DNA of 46,972 nucleotides from Bacillota bacterium (GTDB lineage Bacteria > Bacillota > UBA4882 > UBA8346), in assembly GCA_029974635.1 (NCBI GenBank), contig JARKQY010000046.1:1-46972 (forward strand), in the 5' to 3' direction. The position numbers and the translations under genes are program-made. Position 1 is the stretch's first letter; every line of letters begins with the position of its first letter. The notes beneath the pieces were generated by a model. That model saw nothing but the letters and a program-made list of their open reading frames with translations, searched no databases and was not told where the DNA came from. Positions 1 to 8,093 of this stretch are shown here, piece by piece.

Positions 1-1
1 C

Positions 2-289
2 ACCGGGGAGTTGGTCAGGAAGGTAGGAGGCTATGACGCGGAGATCTGCGGCTTATACTGGCATGAGGATGACGACTACTGTGTCCGGGCGATTGGTGCC
101 GGTTATCAAAACTACTGGGTCTACTCGGACCGTTACATTCATCATGGAAATAAATCGGCCAACACAACCTATCCCCCGGTACGCAGTCGTTCCCGCTCCA
201 AGGCGGTCCAACGTGCTTTGGCGGAAAAATGGTACCGTATGGGTCTGATCGGCCCTGACCATCGGCCCATAGCAGTGCAACTATTTTAA
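2..289 (+). CDS. Glycosyltransferase family 2, C-terminal end (partial gene)
   Basis: The reading frame is open to the left edge of the window, so the gene starts upstream and only the last 95 residues are present. The visible part holds GGYD, followed by an acidic HEDDDYCVRA block and a basic tail. This order is typical of the end of a GT-A fold glycosyltransferase of family 2, where the acidic block lies near the catalytic base and the acceptor site. Such enzymes transfer a sugar from a nucleotide sugar, often in cell-surface polysaccharide synthesis. The acceptor cannot be told from this fragment. The family call rests on this short region and is only moderately sure. Confidence 0.65.
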   Translation, partial: TGELVRKVGGYDAEICGLYWHEDDDYCVRAIGAGYQNYWVYSDRYIHHGNKSANTTYPPVRSRSRSKAVQRALAEKWYRMGLIGPDHRPIAVQLF

Positions 290-709
290 GGAGCCTATCC
301 TTTAGCCCTTTTGCCTTGGAGTCATGAGATCAAACTTCAGCGCGGTGTTTCATTTACCAATAGCCAATAAAAACCGGGATTGCTTATAGACACGTGGTGT
401 GTCGGAATTACGCTTGTGGTTTGCATCTTTGCGATGAGGGCGTATAAAAAGCGGGTGTGAAATAGTTAAAGAAGGAAGCTGCAATCTAGAACTTTATTTT
501 CGAATTACAAGCATAAAACGGCGAGCCATGCCTCAATTGGTTTAGGATTAGTTTGGAATTTTGACTTTATACTTTTAAAATCCCCACATTAGAAATTAGC
601 ATTTTATTAGAAAACCAGAATCTTAATATAAAGATAGTTTGAAAGAAAGTCCAACCGATGGACTTTCTTTTATTTGATTCAAATTTCAAGGTTTGAATCT
701 CCCCAGTAA
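290..709. other. Gap of about 420 bp; possible remnant of a membrane protein end
   Basis: No intact gene is seen. A short plus-strand frame at about 377-460 reads as one hydrophobic helix (ITLVVCIFAMRA) followed by YKKRV and a stop. This looks like the last membrane helix of a permease, but a stop codon lies directly upstream, so at most it is a fragment. The stretch ends with a perfect hairpin at 642-670. The rest is AT-rich and shows nothing recognisable. Confidence 0.3.
642..670 (+). terminator. Intrinsic terminator-like hairpin
   Basis: Perfect 11-bp arms AAAGAAAGTCC (642-652) and GGACTTTCTTT (660-670) enclose a 7-base loop and are followed by a T-rich tail. No intact gene ends just before it on the plus strand. 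It may mark the end of a lost gene, and it now stands just ahead of the truncated response regulator. Confidence 0.6.
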
Positions 710-1288
710 ATCTGGTATAGATCTTTTCGGGAAATTGAAACAGTCAAGGTTGACCTGGTCGTTCTTGATATTATGATGCCTAACATGGATGGTTGGCAGC
801 TTTGCCGCGAGTTTAAAGAACATTATGATCTCCCCATAATTATGATTACTGTGGAAGGAGAAACAAGCCAAAAGATCAAAGGGTTTGAATTAGGCGCTGA
901 TGATTACTTAGTCAAACCTTTTGAACCACTGGAATTGGTAGCCAGAGTGAAAGCCCTTTTAAAACGCTGCCAAATAGCTGCATCACAGACTATTCATATC
1001 GGAGATTTGTATCTGAACCGTAAGACTTATGAGGTGATTATAGGAAGTAATGCTTTAACGCTTCCCCTAAAAGAGTTTGAACTCTTGTTTGGGCTTGCCA
1101 GTTACCCCGGAAAAACAATTTTACGTGAGCAATTAATTGAAGATATCTGGGGGTATGATTTTGATGGGGATGAAAGAACCTTAGATGTCCATGTACATCG
1201 TCTACGTGAACGTTTCCCGGAAAAAAAGCATTGCTTCAGAATTAAAACGATCCGTGGATTAGGATACCGTCTGGAGGTGCTCACATGA
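710..1288 (+). pseudogene. OmpR-family response regulator, 5'-truncated
   Basis: The frame opens just after a stop codon at 707-709 and encodes about 192 residues. It begins in the middle of a receiver domain: DLVVLDIMMPNMDGW carries the phospho-acceptor Asp (codon 767-769). The conserved Lys is in the LVKPF block, and a full OmpR/PhoB winged-helix domain follows (about residues 95-190, ending IRGLGYRLE). An intact family member has about 225-235 residues. The first beta strand and the paired acidic residues that hold Mg2+ are missing here. No ATG lies upstream of the Asp in this frame; the first ATG (773) would exclude it. The gene overlaps the histidine kinase start by four bases, so the pair was once a working operon. 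It is either a pseudogene or a 5' deletion next to the hairpin at 642-670. Confidence 0.75.
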
Positions 1289-2382
1289 AATCCAATAAAG
1301 TAAAGCATATTCTAAATTTTATTACAGCTGTATTGTTCTTTATGATTCTATTTGTAGCTTGCTTGTATGTATCTTTCCTGCTTGTCGGATTAGTTTTTCC
1401 TCAATCAAGAATTGAGCTTTCACTGGTTCCCTATTACATTGCAAGCTCAATTCTTGGCTTGATGACAGGAATAATCTTTTTTCTTATCATAGCCAGAATC
1501 AGGGGCGGCTTTGAAAAGAAGAATGGTCCTGTTATACTGAATACATCACTATTAAAATCAATTATAACGACTACTGAAAAAATATCCCAGGGAGACTTTG
1601 ACGTACATCTTGAACACAATATTAAGGAAGATGACCAATTGAGAAGACCGGCCATTGAACTGGTACAGAGCGTGAACAATATGGCCGTCGGACTAAATCA
1701 GGCAGAAACTATGCGACAGGAATTCGTTACAAACGTTTCGCATGAAATACAGTCACCACTTATGTCGATCAATGGATTTACTCAAGCGCTAAAAAATGAG
1801 AAACTCTCACCAGAGGAAAGACTGCATTATCTTAACATAATCGAAGCTGAAAGCATGCGCCTCTCAAGGCTCAGCGACAATCTTATCAAACTCGCTTCAC
1901 TGGATTCCGAGGTTGTCAAATTTGAGCCCAAAATGTATCGTCTGGATAGACAGATAAAAAAACTTGTGCTATCCTGTGAACCTCAATGGTCGGGTAAAGA
2001 TATTTATATGGATATCTCTCTTGATGAAGAAAGCATCAAAGCCGATGAGGATTTAATGAGCCAGGTGTGGATGAATCTGATTCATAACAGTATTAAATTT
2101 ACGCCGAATATGGGAAGCGTGCGTATTCAGATGCGCCGCCAAGATAATATGATAGAATTTAGGATCAGTGACACCGGAATAGGCATTTCAAAAGATGATC
2201 AGCTCCGCATTTTCGAACGCTTTTATAAAACAGATAAATCGAGAAACCGTTCAGTTAAAGGAAGTGGATTGGGGCTTTCGATTGCGAAAAAGATTGTCGA
2301 ATTGCACCACGGCAGCATCAGCGTACAAAGCGAATTGGACAAAGGGAGCACATTTATTGTTCGGCTGCCTGCCGGCCTTTAA
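1285..2382 (+). CDS. Membrane sensor histidine kinase
   Basis: This 365-residue protein has two membrane helices (about 10-38 and 48-70) with a very short outer loop, a HAMP-like linker (about 70-135), a HisKA domain with the phospho-acceptor His153 (SHEIQSPLMS) and an ATPase domain with the N box (NLIHNSIKF), G1 box (DTGIGI) and G2 box (GSGLGLSIAK). All catalytic boxes are present, so the kinase itself looks functional. The ATG overlaps the end of the preceding response regulator, which has lost its N-terminus, so this kinase may now lack its proper partner. The small outer loop suggests sensing within or near the membrane, as in cell-envelope stress kinases. The signal is unknown. Confidence 0.92.
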   Translation: MKSNKVKHILNFITAVLFFMILFVACLYVSFLLVGLVFPQSRIELSLVPYYIASSILGLMTGIIFFLIIARIRGGFEKKNGPVILNTSLLKSIITTTEKISQGDFDVHLEHNIKEDDQLRRPAIELVQSVNNMAVGLNQAETMRQEFVTNVSHEIQSPLMSINGFTQALKNEKLSPEERLHYLNIIEAESMRLSRLSDNLIKLASLDSEVVKFEPKMYRLDRQIKKLVLSCEPQWSGKDIYMDISLDEESIKADEDLMSQVWMNLIHNSIKFTPNMGSVRIQMRRQDNMIEFRISDTGIGISKDDQLRIFERFYKTDKSRNRSVKGSGLGLSIAKKIVELHHGSISVQSELDKGSTFIVRLPAGL

Positions 2383-2400
2383 AAACAGTTAATTTGGATG

Positions 2401-2433
2401 AACAGTCTCATGGAATGTGGGGCTGTTTTTTTT
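2401..2433 (+). terminator. Intrinsic terminator after the histidine kinase
   Basis: Arms AACAGTCTCA (2401-2410) and TGGGGCTGTT (2418-2427) pair over 10 bp with two G-U wobbles. A run of T follows to 2433. It lies 18 bases after the kinase stop codon. Confidence 0.8.
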
Positions 2434-2592
2434 CAATTTAAATTCAGTTAAAGTAATTGAAATATAATACCAAATGAAGGCTGCAGCCACTAAAACAACT
2501 GGATACTTTAAAACAGGAGAGGACTTAAGAATAGTTTAATAGTTGAAGTACCTGAATCCATTAATTTATTTAATACAACTGGAGGAATGTAT

Positions 2593-3597
2593 ATGAAGCG
2601 TAGAGGAGTCAACTATGATGTGGGTATAGAATTTCATAAGGATTATATTTCGCGTCCCGTGTTTGATGCTGAGATAGTACACCGGGAACTGGAAATAATA
2701 AAAAATGATCTTCATTGTAATGCAGTGAGAATATCAGGCACCGATATTGACCGATTAATGGCGGCAGCGGAGGAGGCTCTCAAACAGGGGCTAGAGGTAT
2801 GGCTTTCACCACATCTTCATAACAAGAGTCCGAAAGAAACTCTGGAATATACCGTTGAATGTGCTGCAAGAGCCGAAAGCCTGCGTATGCAATGGCCACA
2901 GCTCATATTTATACTGGGATGTGGACTGACTATTTTTATGCAGGGTATATTAAAAGGCGACGACTTTATCAGCAGGATCGGTAATCCATTGTCAATGTTG
3001 AAGCTCAAGGTGCTAGGATCACATCATAAACCGTTGAATGATTTCTTAACCGGTGCAAGCAAGGCTGTTAGAGAAGTTTTTTATGGACAAGTAACCTATG
3101 CTTCAGCTCCCATTGAGGCAGTTGATTGGAGTCTGTTTGACTTTGTATGTCTTGATTACTACCGTGCAGACCGCAACAGGGATTCATACGGGGAACGCCT
3201 CAGACGCCACTTTGCACATGGTAAACCGGTGATAATCACAGAAGTTGGCTGCTGCACGTATCAGGGAGCCCAAGATAAAGGGGCATGGGGTTTTACGATT
3301 GTAGATCCGCAAAATCAAAAACAAATTAAAGGGGATTATATCCGTGATGAAAGCCTACAGGCACGAGAACTGGCCGATATGCTTGAAATAGTCCGGCGTG
3401 AGGGAGTCGAGGGTGTATTTGTTTATACTTTTGTTTCACCCGCTTTACCCTATAATGACCACCCCAGGTGTGACCTTGATATGGCAAGTTATAGCCTGGT
3501 TAAGAGCTATACTGGCAAAAATGGTGTAAGATATCCGGATATGCCATGGGAGCCTAAAGAATCCTTTAAGGCTGTAGCCGATTATTTTGGAGGATGA
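2593..3597 (+). CDS. TIM-barrel glycoside-hydrolase-like protein, probably lacking one catalytic Glu
   Basis: The protein has about 334 residues and opens with RGVNYD. It shows the beta-alpha pattern of a clan-A glycosidase barrel and belongs to a family sometimes annotated (on weak grounds) as abortive-infection protein. The strand-4 motif, which I recall as GCELTLF in relatives, reads GCGLTIF here. Codon 2923-2925 is GGA, one base away from GAA, so the presumed acid/base Glu would be Gly. The second Glu, expected as nucleophile, is kept in IITEVGCC. No signal peptide is seen, so the protein is likely cytoplasmic. The ATG at 2593 has GGAGG at a 7-base distance; the ATG at 2587 sits too close to it. 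The stop overlaps the next start (ATGA). The substrate is unknown. Confidence 0.65.
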   Translation: MKRRGVNYDVGIEFHKDYISRPVFDAEIVHRELEIIKNDLHCNAVRISGTDIDRLMAAAEEALKQGLEVWLSPHLHNKSPKETLEYTVECAARAESLRMQWPQLIFILGCGLTIFMQGILKGDDFISRIGNPLSMLKLKVLGSHHKPLNDFLTGASKAVREVFYGQVTYASAPIEAVDWSLFDFVCLDYYRADRNRDSYGERLRRHFAHGKPVIITEVGCCTYQGAQDKGAWGFTIVDPQNQKQIKGDYIRDESLQARELADMLEIVRREGVEGVFVYTFVSPALPYNDHPRCDLDMASYSLVKSYTGKNGVRYPDMPWEPKESFKAVADYFGG

Positions 3598-4250
3598 ATA
3601 CGATGATCAAAAGTGAAGCCACATCGGGAGCATCAAAGTTGCTAAATGTCTTGCATTTGGTGTTTTTAGGAGCCGGCACATTCCTTGTTTTGCTTGCTTT
3701 ATTGCATATCCTGGAGCCAGAATTAGACCCCTCCAGGAGTTGGATTAGTCAATACGAGCTTGGCCGTTATGGCTGGATTATGATACTCGCATTTTCTTGC
3801 CTGTCGCTCGCCTCTCTTGCCATGTTGGCAGTAATTCGGCCATATGTGCGGACCATTAGCGGCCGTATTGGCTTAATATTACTTGCTGCTATTGGGATTG
3901 CGCTTATTGGTGCTGCTATCTTTTCAAAAGAAACCTTTGGCAATCTTCATAATTTGTGTGCTATTGTTGTTATTCCTGGGTTTCCAATTGCTATCACGCT
4001 TATAGGAGGAAGCTTGTCTCAAAATCAATCCTGGGTTTCCATGAGGCACAGGCTGCCATGGATGACCGCGCTGGTCTGGTCCGGTTTTCTTGCGTTTATA
4101 GTGTCGATTATCATTGCCGTCCGGGTTAAAGGGGGATTTGGTCCGGATATGTTGATAGGATGGCCAAATAGATTTATGATGGTCAGTTACTCTTTGTGGT
4201 TCTTAGCAATTGCAAGGTGGTGTCTCAAAATAATAAGCAAGTCCACTTGA
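3594..4250 (+). CDS. DUF998-type integral membrane protein
   Basis: A 218-residue protein with about six predicted membrane helices. The first loop holds SRSWISQYELGRYGWIM and the third helix is followed by KETFGNLHN, a layout typical of DUF998 membrane proteins, whose function is not established. Its ATG overlaps the stop of the glycosidase-like gene, so the two are probably translated together. No catalytic motif is evident. Confidence 0.75.
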   Translation: MNTMIKSEATSGASKLLNVLHLVFLGAGTFLVLLALLHILEPELDPSRSWISQYELGRYGWIMILAFSCLSLASLAMLAVIRPYVRTISGRIGLILLAAIGIALIGAAIFSKETFGNLHNLCAIVVIPGFPIAITLIGGSLSQNQSWVSMRHRLPWMTALVWSGFLAFIVSIIIAVRVKGGFGPDMLIGWPNRFMMVSYSLWFLAIARWCLKIISKST

Positions 4251-4381
4251 TTAAATTAGGCTTTTCTATCACTAATTCCCAGATAAAGGGGGGTTCTTCC
4301 CGGTAAATTAGGTATAATTCTAAAATACAAGATTTTGGCTACTAAAAGGCATACCTCACTGGAAGATGGTTGACTCCCGAA

Positions 4382-4945
4382 TTATAGGAACCGCCTGACT
4401 CTTTTACAGTATTCGGTATATTTTTCGCCGTATATCTTTTTTAGCGATTGTTCCTCAAGCAGGATTTGCCGGTTGAAAAGCCATATTCCGGCAAAAACAT
4501 AAATCAATATTATCCAATTCGGAATAAGCAAAAATACTCCTGTCAGAACTAACCCGAATGCCGTATAGATTGGATTACGGCTAATTGAAAATGCGCCAGT
4601 GGTCACAAGCTCTCCGGGGCGGTCTTCATCCAAACCGACACGAAAGCTTTTTCCAAATGAAATCAGAGCGTATATAAACAATAAAATACCCATTACGCAT
4701 AAAGCCGCGCCTATCCAGCCGACAAATTCATTGTTGAACAATTCAACTCCGATTTTAGGTAGACCAAACGCGCTTGCGCATACAATGTAGAATAATAGCA
4801 AGGCAAATGGCGGGATAAAAAAATCCTTCTTATCCATCTCGCCAAATTGAATGGCTTTTATTCCCAGCTTTTTTAATTGGAAAGCTCGGGATAGAACAAG
4901 TATTATCAGCAAAAACAATGTTGCTACCGCGATATATCTCGTCAT
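4382..4945 (-). CDS. Isoprenylcysteine carboxyl methyltransferase-family membrane protein
   Basis: A 187-residue membrane protein with four to five hydrophobic segments. The C-terminal half carries the hallmarks of the ICMT/PEMT fold: GAFSISRNPIYTA, then a hydrophobic hairpin, then EEQSLKKIYGEKYTEYCKRV, which forms the S-adenosylmethionine and head-group pocket. Bacterial members methylate small lipophilic or isoprenoid substrates that are mostly unknown. The gene converges on the DUF998 gene and has its own ribosome binding site (GAGGAG) just upstream of the ATG at 4945. Confidence 0.85.
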   Translation of the reverse strand: MTRYIAVATLFLLIILVLSRAFQLKKLGIKAIQFGEMDKKDFFIPPFALLLFYIVCASAFGLPKIGVELFNNEFVGWIGAALCVMGILLFIYALISFGKSFRVGLDEDRPGELVTTGAFSISRNPIYTAFGLVLTGVFLLIPNWIILIYVFAGIWLFNRQILLEEQSLKKIYGEKYTEYCKRVRRFL

Positions 4946-5281
4946 ATCGTTTTCTCCTCTTTATGATAAAATAAGAATACGCTTCGTCATATAGATTTGC
5001 TTGACTGCATTGGAAGTATCAATTTAACCTAAAATAAAATCTCTATCTTTACTTTGTTTTTATCGGCATATTTCTTTAAATTATTACACCGTTACTGGGG
5101 AATGACAGCTTGCTTCCGTTGGTGTCAAATAAAGAAACTGTTTATATACTCCTCCACCAAATGAACTTTTTGATTATGAATTTTAAATTCCATTCACCCA
5201 TATAACCATATAACTGGAACCTCAAGTCGAGATGATGGACGAAAATTGACCGAGGTTATTTTAAGATATATATTTTTCGAT
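4946..5281. other. AT-rich gap upstream of the ABC-F leader
   Basis: About 335 bp between a minus-strand gene and the plus-strand ABC-F leader. No coding pattern, repeat or RNA gene is recognisable. It should hold the promoter of the methyltransferase gene on the minus strand, but no convincing pair of promoter boxes stands out. Confidence 0.4.
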
Positions 5282-5310
5282 TTGATATTTAAAGTCCAAT
5301 ATAGTATGAT
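5282..5310 (+). promoter_or_regulatory. Sigma-A promoter of the ABC-F leader
   Basis: TTGATA (5282-5287) and TATGAT (5305-5310) are separated by 17 bases. Transcription would begin near 5317 and give a leader of about 210 bases before the ABC-F start codon. Confidence 0.75.
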
Positions 5311-5343
5311 CAATTTATCATTAAGAACAGGAGGTACAAGAAG

Positions 5344-5421
5344 ATGTGCAAATCTGAATTGATATTGAATAGTCACAAACTAAATTTAGAAATTCAGGAG
5401 AAGGCACATCTTTATTGCTGA
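5344..5421 (+). CDS. Leader peptide of the ABC-F gene (25-residue upstream ORF)
   Basis: The ORF starts at an ATG placed 9 bases after AGGAGG (5329-5334), reads MCKSELILNS and on to a final LYC, and stops with TGA at 5419-5421. It lies between a good promoter and a terminator-like hairpin, ahead of an ABC-F gene. Many antibiotic-resistance ABC-F genes are switched on when a drug-stalled ribosome on such a leader prevents the terminator from forming. That role is inferred from layout; the peptide itself is not recognised. Confidence 0.6.
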   Translation: MCKSELILNSHKLNLEIQEKAHLYC

Positions 5422-5497
5422 CTGTTTTTTTGATAGTGTAAAATTAAGAAACAAAGGCGAAGATGGTCTCTTTCGTCTTTTTTTGTGCCCTTCTCCT
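5396..5497 (+). promoter_or_regulatory. Attenuator: terminator hairpin inside a long-range stem
   Basis: AAAGGCGAA (5453-5461) pairs with TTCGTCTTT (5472-5480) and runs into seven T, forming an intrinsic terminator. Outside it, AGGAGAAGGCAC (5396-5407) can pair with GTGCCCTTCTCCT (5485-5497), with one bulged base. The 5' arm of the outer stem lies within the leader peptide coding sequence, so ribosome position would decide which structure forms. This is the classical arrangement for translation-coupled attenuation. Confidence 0.65.
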
Positions 5498-5528
5498 AAA
5501 TAATCATCAGAAAGGGAGATAGGGTAAA

Positions 5529-6174
5529 ATGAGTGTACTATTGAGGGATTATCCAAGAGTTACCATGGCAAGACGGTATTGGCAAACATTAGTGGTGGAA
5601 TTAGCAATGGTGAAAAAATTGGCTTTATTGGCAGTAACGGTATAGGGAAAACGACACTATCCAGAATCTTAGCTGGTGTGGAAACCCCTGATATGGGCAG
5701 TGTCGAGTATACGCCCCGTAATGCGCAAATAATATATTTGCAACAATACCCGGATTTTCAACCAGGCGTTTCGGTATACGAAGAATTATCTCAAACAGTC
5801 AGCAAAAATTCCGATGCATATCAACCAATTGATACGATTGTGAAAAAAATGTTGCATCAAATGGAAATCCACGAATCTTTGTGGGGACGGCTAGCAACAA
5901 GCTTAAGCGGCGGAGAAAAAACCAAACTCATGCTCTGTAAAGTTCTTACCAGAGATTTTGACTTGTTGATTCTTGATGAGCCTACAAATCATTTGGATAT
6001 CGAAAGTGCTGCATCACTGGAAAAGACACTTAAGCAAATCAAACAATCCGTGTTAATCATATCGCATAACAGATATCTTTTGATCGTGTGGCAGATCGGA
6101 TATGGGAATTAACTGCTGCGGGTCTGCTACTGTGTTCTAATAGCTCATATGGTATCTTTTACAAATTCCTCTAA
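5529..6174 (+). pseudogene. ABC-F ATPase (antibiotic-resistance type), frameshifted and truncated
   Basis: The first ABC domain of an ABC-F protein is clear: Walker A GSNGIGKTTL, signature LSGGEKTKL, Walker B and switch LLILDEPTNHLDIES, then IISHNRY. ABC-F proteins act on the ribosome; many eject antibiotics from it. The gene is broken. The ATG at 5529 (good ribosome binding site) reads MSVLLRD, but the expected continuation LSKSYHGKTVLANISGG lies in another frame, so one base is lost near 5549. A second single-base loss near 6080 shifts the frame again: RVADRIWEL is recovered only in the third frame, which stops at 6174. The whole second ABC domain (about 300 residues) is missing. Intact relatives have about 490-550 residues. 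The leader upstream is still well formed. Confidence 0.85.
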
Positions 6175-6212
6175 TATTCTAGAATGAAGAACCGGTTTAG
6201 GAGGATTTGGGC

Positions 6213-6842
6213 TTGAAATTTTTAGTTGGTTTTCTATTGACTTTATTAATCGCTTTTTCAGTTTTGGGTTTTGACTTGAGCCAGAAAGAAGTTGAAGGGA
6301 GAATGGCGAATGGAGGCTATCTTGATACTCTGCACGCATCATACTGGGCTGCCGGGCAGGGAGAAGCAATAGTTCCAATTTTGGAGGCGATGCTTTATCA
6401 AGAACAAAAATATCAAAAAGAACCCTTCTCAGCCACCAGCGCATACCCGTTTAACGTGATTTGGGCTCTGGCTCATATCGATTCCAATCGTTCTCTGCAA
6501 ATTTTGATGAAATTTGCCGGTTGGACAACTAAAAATTTTAATAAAGATGTTGCCCGGCTAGCAATCAAAGGATTCCAATTACGGCGGACCAAGCATAGTA
6601 AAGCTTATGGAGTATTGGTAAGAGCGGAGGCTAAACTGTTGGAACGGCCCAGTGAAAAGGCGCCAGTACTTAAATTATTGACATCCGGTCAAGGTGTTAG
6701 AGTATTAAAATCTTACCTTGAAAATCAAAAGGAAGAAGGGCCGCGAAGCGGTCCGGCAGTTTTTGATTACATTGAACTCATACCTGAGGGCGGGCGGGGG
6801 TATATTCAACGGTTTGGCGGGGATTTCACCTCTTTTATATGA
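6213..6842 (+). CDS. Secreted protein with helical repeats and an SH3-like end
   Basis: About 209 residues. A hydrophobic N-terminus (about 2-20) reads as a signal peptide or anchor. The middle is helical and resembles short HEAT-like repeats. The last 70 residues (VLKLLTSGQGVRVL through GRGYIQRF) look like a bacterial SH3-type domain, which often binds the cell wall. TTG at 6213 is chosen because AGGAGG (6199-6204) lies 8 bases before it; the TTG at 6207 is too close. No enzyme motif is seen. It converges on the GH73 autolysin gene. The function is unknown; a cell-surface role is inferred. Confidence 0.65.
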   Translation: MKFLVGFLLTLLIAFSVLGFDLSQKEVEGRMANGGYLDTLHASYWAAGQGEAIVPILEAMLYQEQKYQKEPFSATSAYPFNVIWALAHIDSNRSLQILMKFAGWTTKNFNKDVARLAIKGFQLRRTKHSKAYGVLVRAEAKLLERPSEKAPVLKLLTSGQGVRVLKSYLENQKEEGPRSGPAVFDYIELIPEGGRGYIQRFGGDFTSFI

Positions 6843-6859
6843 ACAAAGAGGATGGTTTC

Positions 6860-7693
6860 TTAATTATCAACTTTTATGGAAATTGTGACATTGCCGAAAA
6901 CAGATTTATTACCGGGCCTGTCCGCCGAAATATTGATCCGGCCGGATCGGCGGTGCCGGGGTTGAGGATCACCTTTTACAGCTTCCCTGTCATATTGATA
7001 TAGATTCCACTGATCCATAATCGCCCCGATCTTACCTTCATAATAGTCTCCACCTAAATGATTGTAGCCTGAATCGGCAATTTCCCGGCAAAACCGTTTT
7101 GAGGCTTTTTGGTAAGACCAGCCGGCTACAATTCGTTTTTGGTAGTTGGCCTGGGCCAGCTGATATTTTCGAATTATCAAGCCACACAAATAATTGATTG
7201 CTTCCCGCCGGGAAGCGAAGCGGCGATACCAATTGTCATACCGGGTAGCCTCGTTAAAAATACTGCGATCCCTCCCATGATTTACGATAAGGGGAACACG
7301 GCCTCCGTCCTCATCCGGCTGTCCTTTTAGCTGCCAGCCGTGGGCCGGATTTTGGGCCCAGACTTTAATCCCGAAAATATTATTGGCGTAGTAAGCGGAA
7401 CGAGTAAAGCCATAACCTCCTTCGACGCAGGCCATACCAATAATGGCGCTGGCAGGAATCCCGTAAATTGAACTGGCTGAAATGGCTGCATTTTTGATGT
7501 TGTTAATAAAATTGACCTTTTCGTTATATGTTGGATGCCCGATTGCCGGATTGTAGGCATAACTGTTCCGCCCCCTAACCCCGTCTTCGTAGGGGAGCGG
7601 TTGAAAAAGGCCGGCGTGAACTACTCCCGTTCCTGCTAATACGATGAGCATCGTCAAGAAAATAACTAGTTTAAAGGATTTTTTTTGCTTCAT
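6860..7693 (-). CDS. Secreted glucosaminidase (GH73-type autolysin)
   Basis: A 277-residue protein with a clear signal peptide (basic start, hydrophobic stretch, cleavage after VVHA). Residues about 60-215 match a GH73/LytG-like N-acetylglucosaminidase domain: GIPASAIIGMACVEGGYG carries the expected catalytic Glu, followed by YANNIFGIK and the RYDNWYRRFASRREAINYL block. Such enzymes cut the glycan strand of peptidoglycan. The C-terminal 50 residues are basic and lack a known wall-binding motif. A hairpin-rich stretch of about 250 bases lies directly upstream and could be its leader. Confidence 0.85.
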   Translation of the reverse strand: MKQKKSFKLVIFLTMLIVLAGTGVVHAGLFQPLPYEDGVRGRNSYAYNPAIGHPTYNEKVNFINNIKNAAISASSIYGIPASAIIGMACVEGGYGFTRSAYYANNIFGIKVWAQNPAHGWQLKGQPDEDGGRVPLIVNHGRDRSIFNEATRYDNWYRRFASRREAINYLCGLIIRKYQLAQANYQKRIVAGWSYQKASKRFCREIADSGYNHLGGDYYEGKIGAIMDQWNLYQYDREAVKGDPQPRHRRSGRINISADRPGNKSVFGNVTISIKVDN

Positions 7694-8093
7694 GCATAAC
7701 CGCCTTGGCTAAATTTCAAGTAAAAATAAATACTGTATATTTTGATTTTTACTTCCTTCATTTCCTCTGGGAATTAGCCCTAGGCAACGTTTCCCAGTTA
7801 GGCAAACTTGTGATGGAAATGAAGGTCACTGACGTGGATAGTAAGGAAATCTCAAAACCCTTCCCGGAAAGGGTTTCGTCGGCGAATTGCAAACTTCCAA
7901 TGCCGATTAAGGATTTATATTTTGGGATAAATAGCCCTAGAAGTGTAATGCTACATTACCAAACAAAAAACTCGCTCAAAGGCGAGTTTTTTGTTTGGTT
8001 TGGAACTGTAAAGTGAAAAGGGTAATGGGTAAAAATAATACATATTTGAGTTGAACAGGGCAGGCAATACTTCTTAAGCGAATAAGCGGGCTC
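7694..8093. other. 400-bp gap with clustered inverted repeats; possible structured RNA or leader
   Basis: Several pairings follow one another: CCTTCATTTCC (7755-7765) with GGAAATGAAGG (7815-7825), enclosing TGGGAA (7768-7773) with TTCCCA (7791-7796); AAACCCTT (7855-7862) with AAGGGTTT (7869-7876); CGGC plus ATTG (7880-7889) with CAAT plus GCCG (7898-7905); GTAATG (7945-7950) with CATTAC (7954-7959). TAGCCCTAG occurs twice (7775, 7932). On the minus strand this would be the 5' leader of the GH73 gene. On the plus strand it would be a free RNA ending at the 7959-7998 terminator. I do not recognise a known family. An ORF of 103 codons spans the region but looks accidental. Confidence 0.4.
7959..7998. 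terminator. Strong bidirectional terminator
   Basis: Perfect 17-bp arms (7959-7975 and 7982-7998) with loop TCAAAG. Each arm contains ACTCGC or GCGAG next to a six-base A or T run, so it can end transcription from either side. It lies about 95 bases past the stop of the GyrI-like gene on the minus strand. Confidence 0.85.

Noticed and set aside
7705..8016. Plus-strand ORF of 103 codons upstream of the GH73 gene
   Set aside because: It crosses several hairpins and the 17-bp terminator, has no ribosome binding site, and its translation shows no protein-like pattern. It is treated as accidental.
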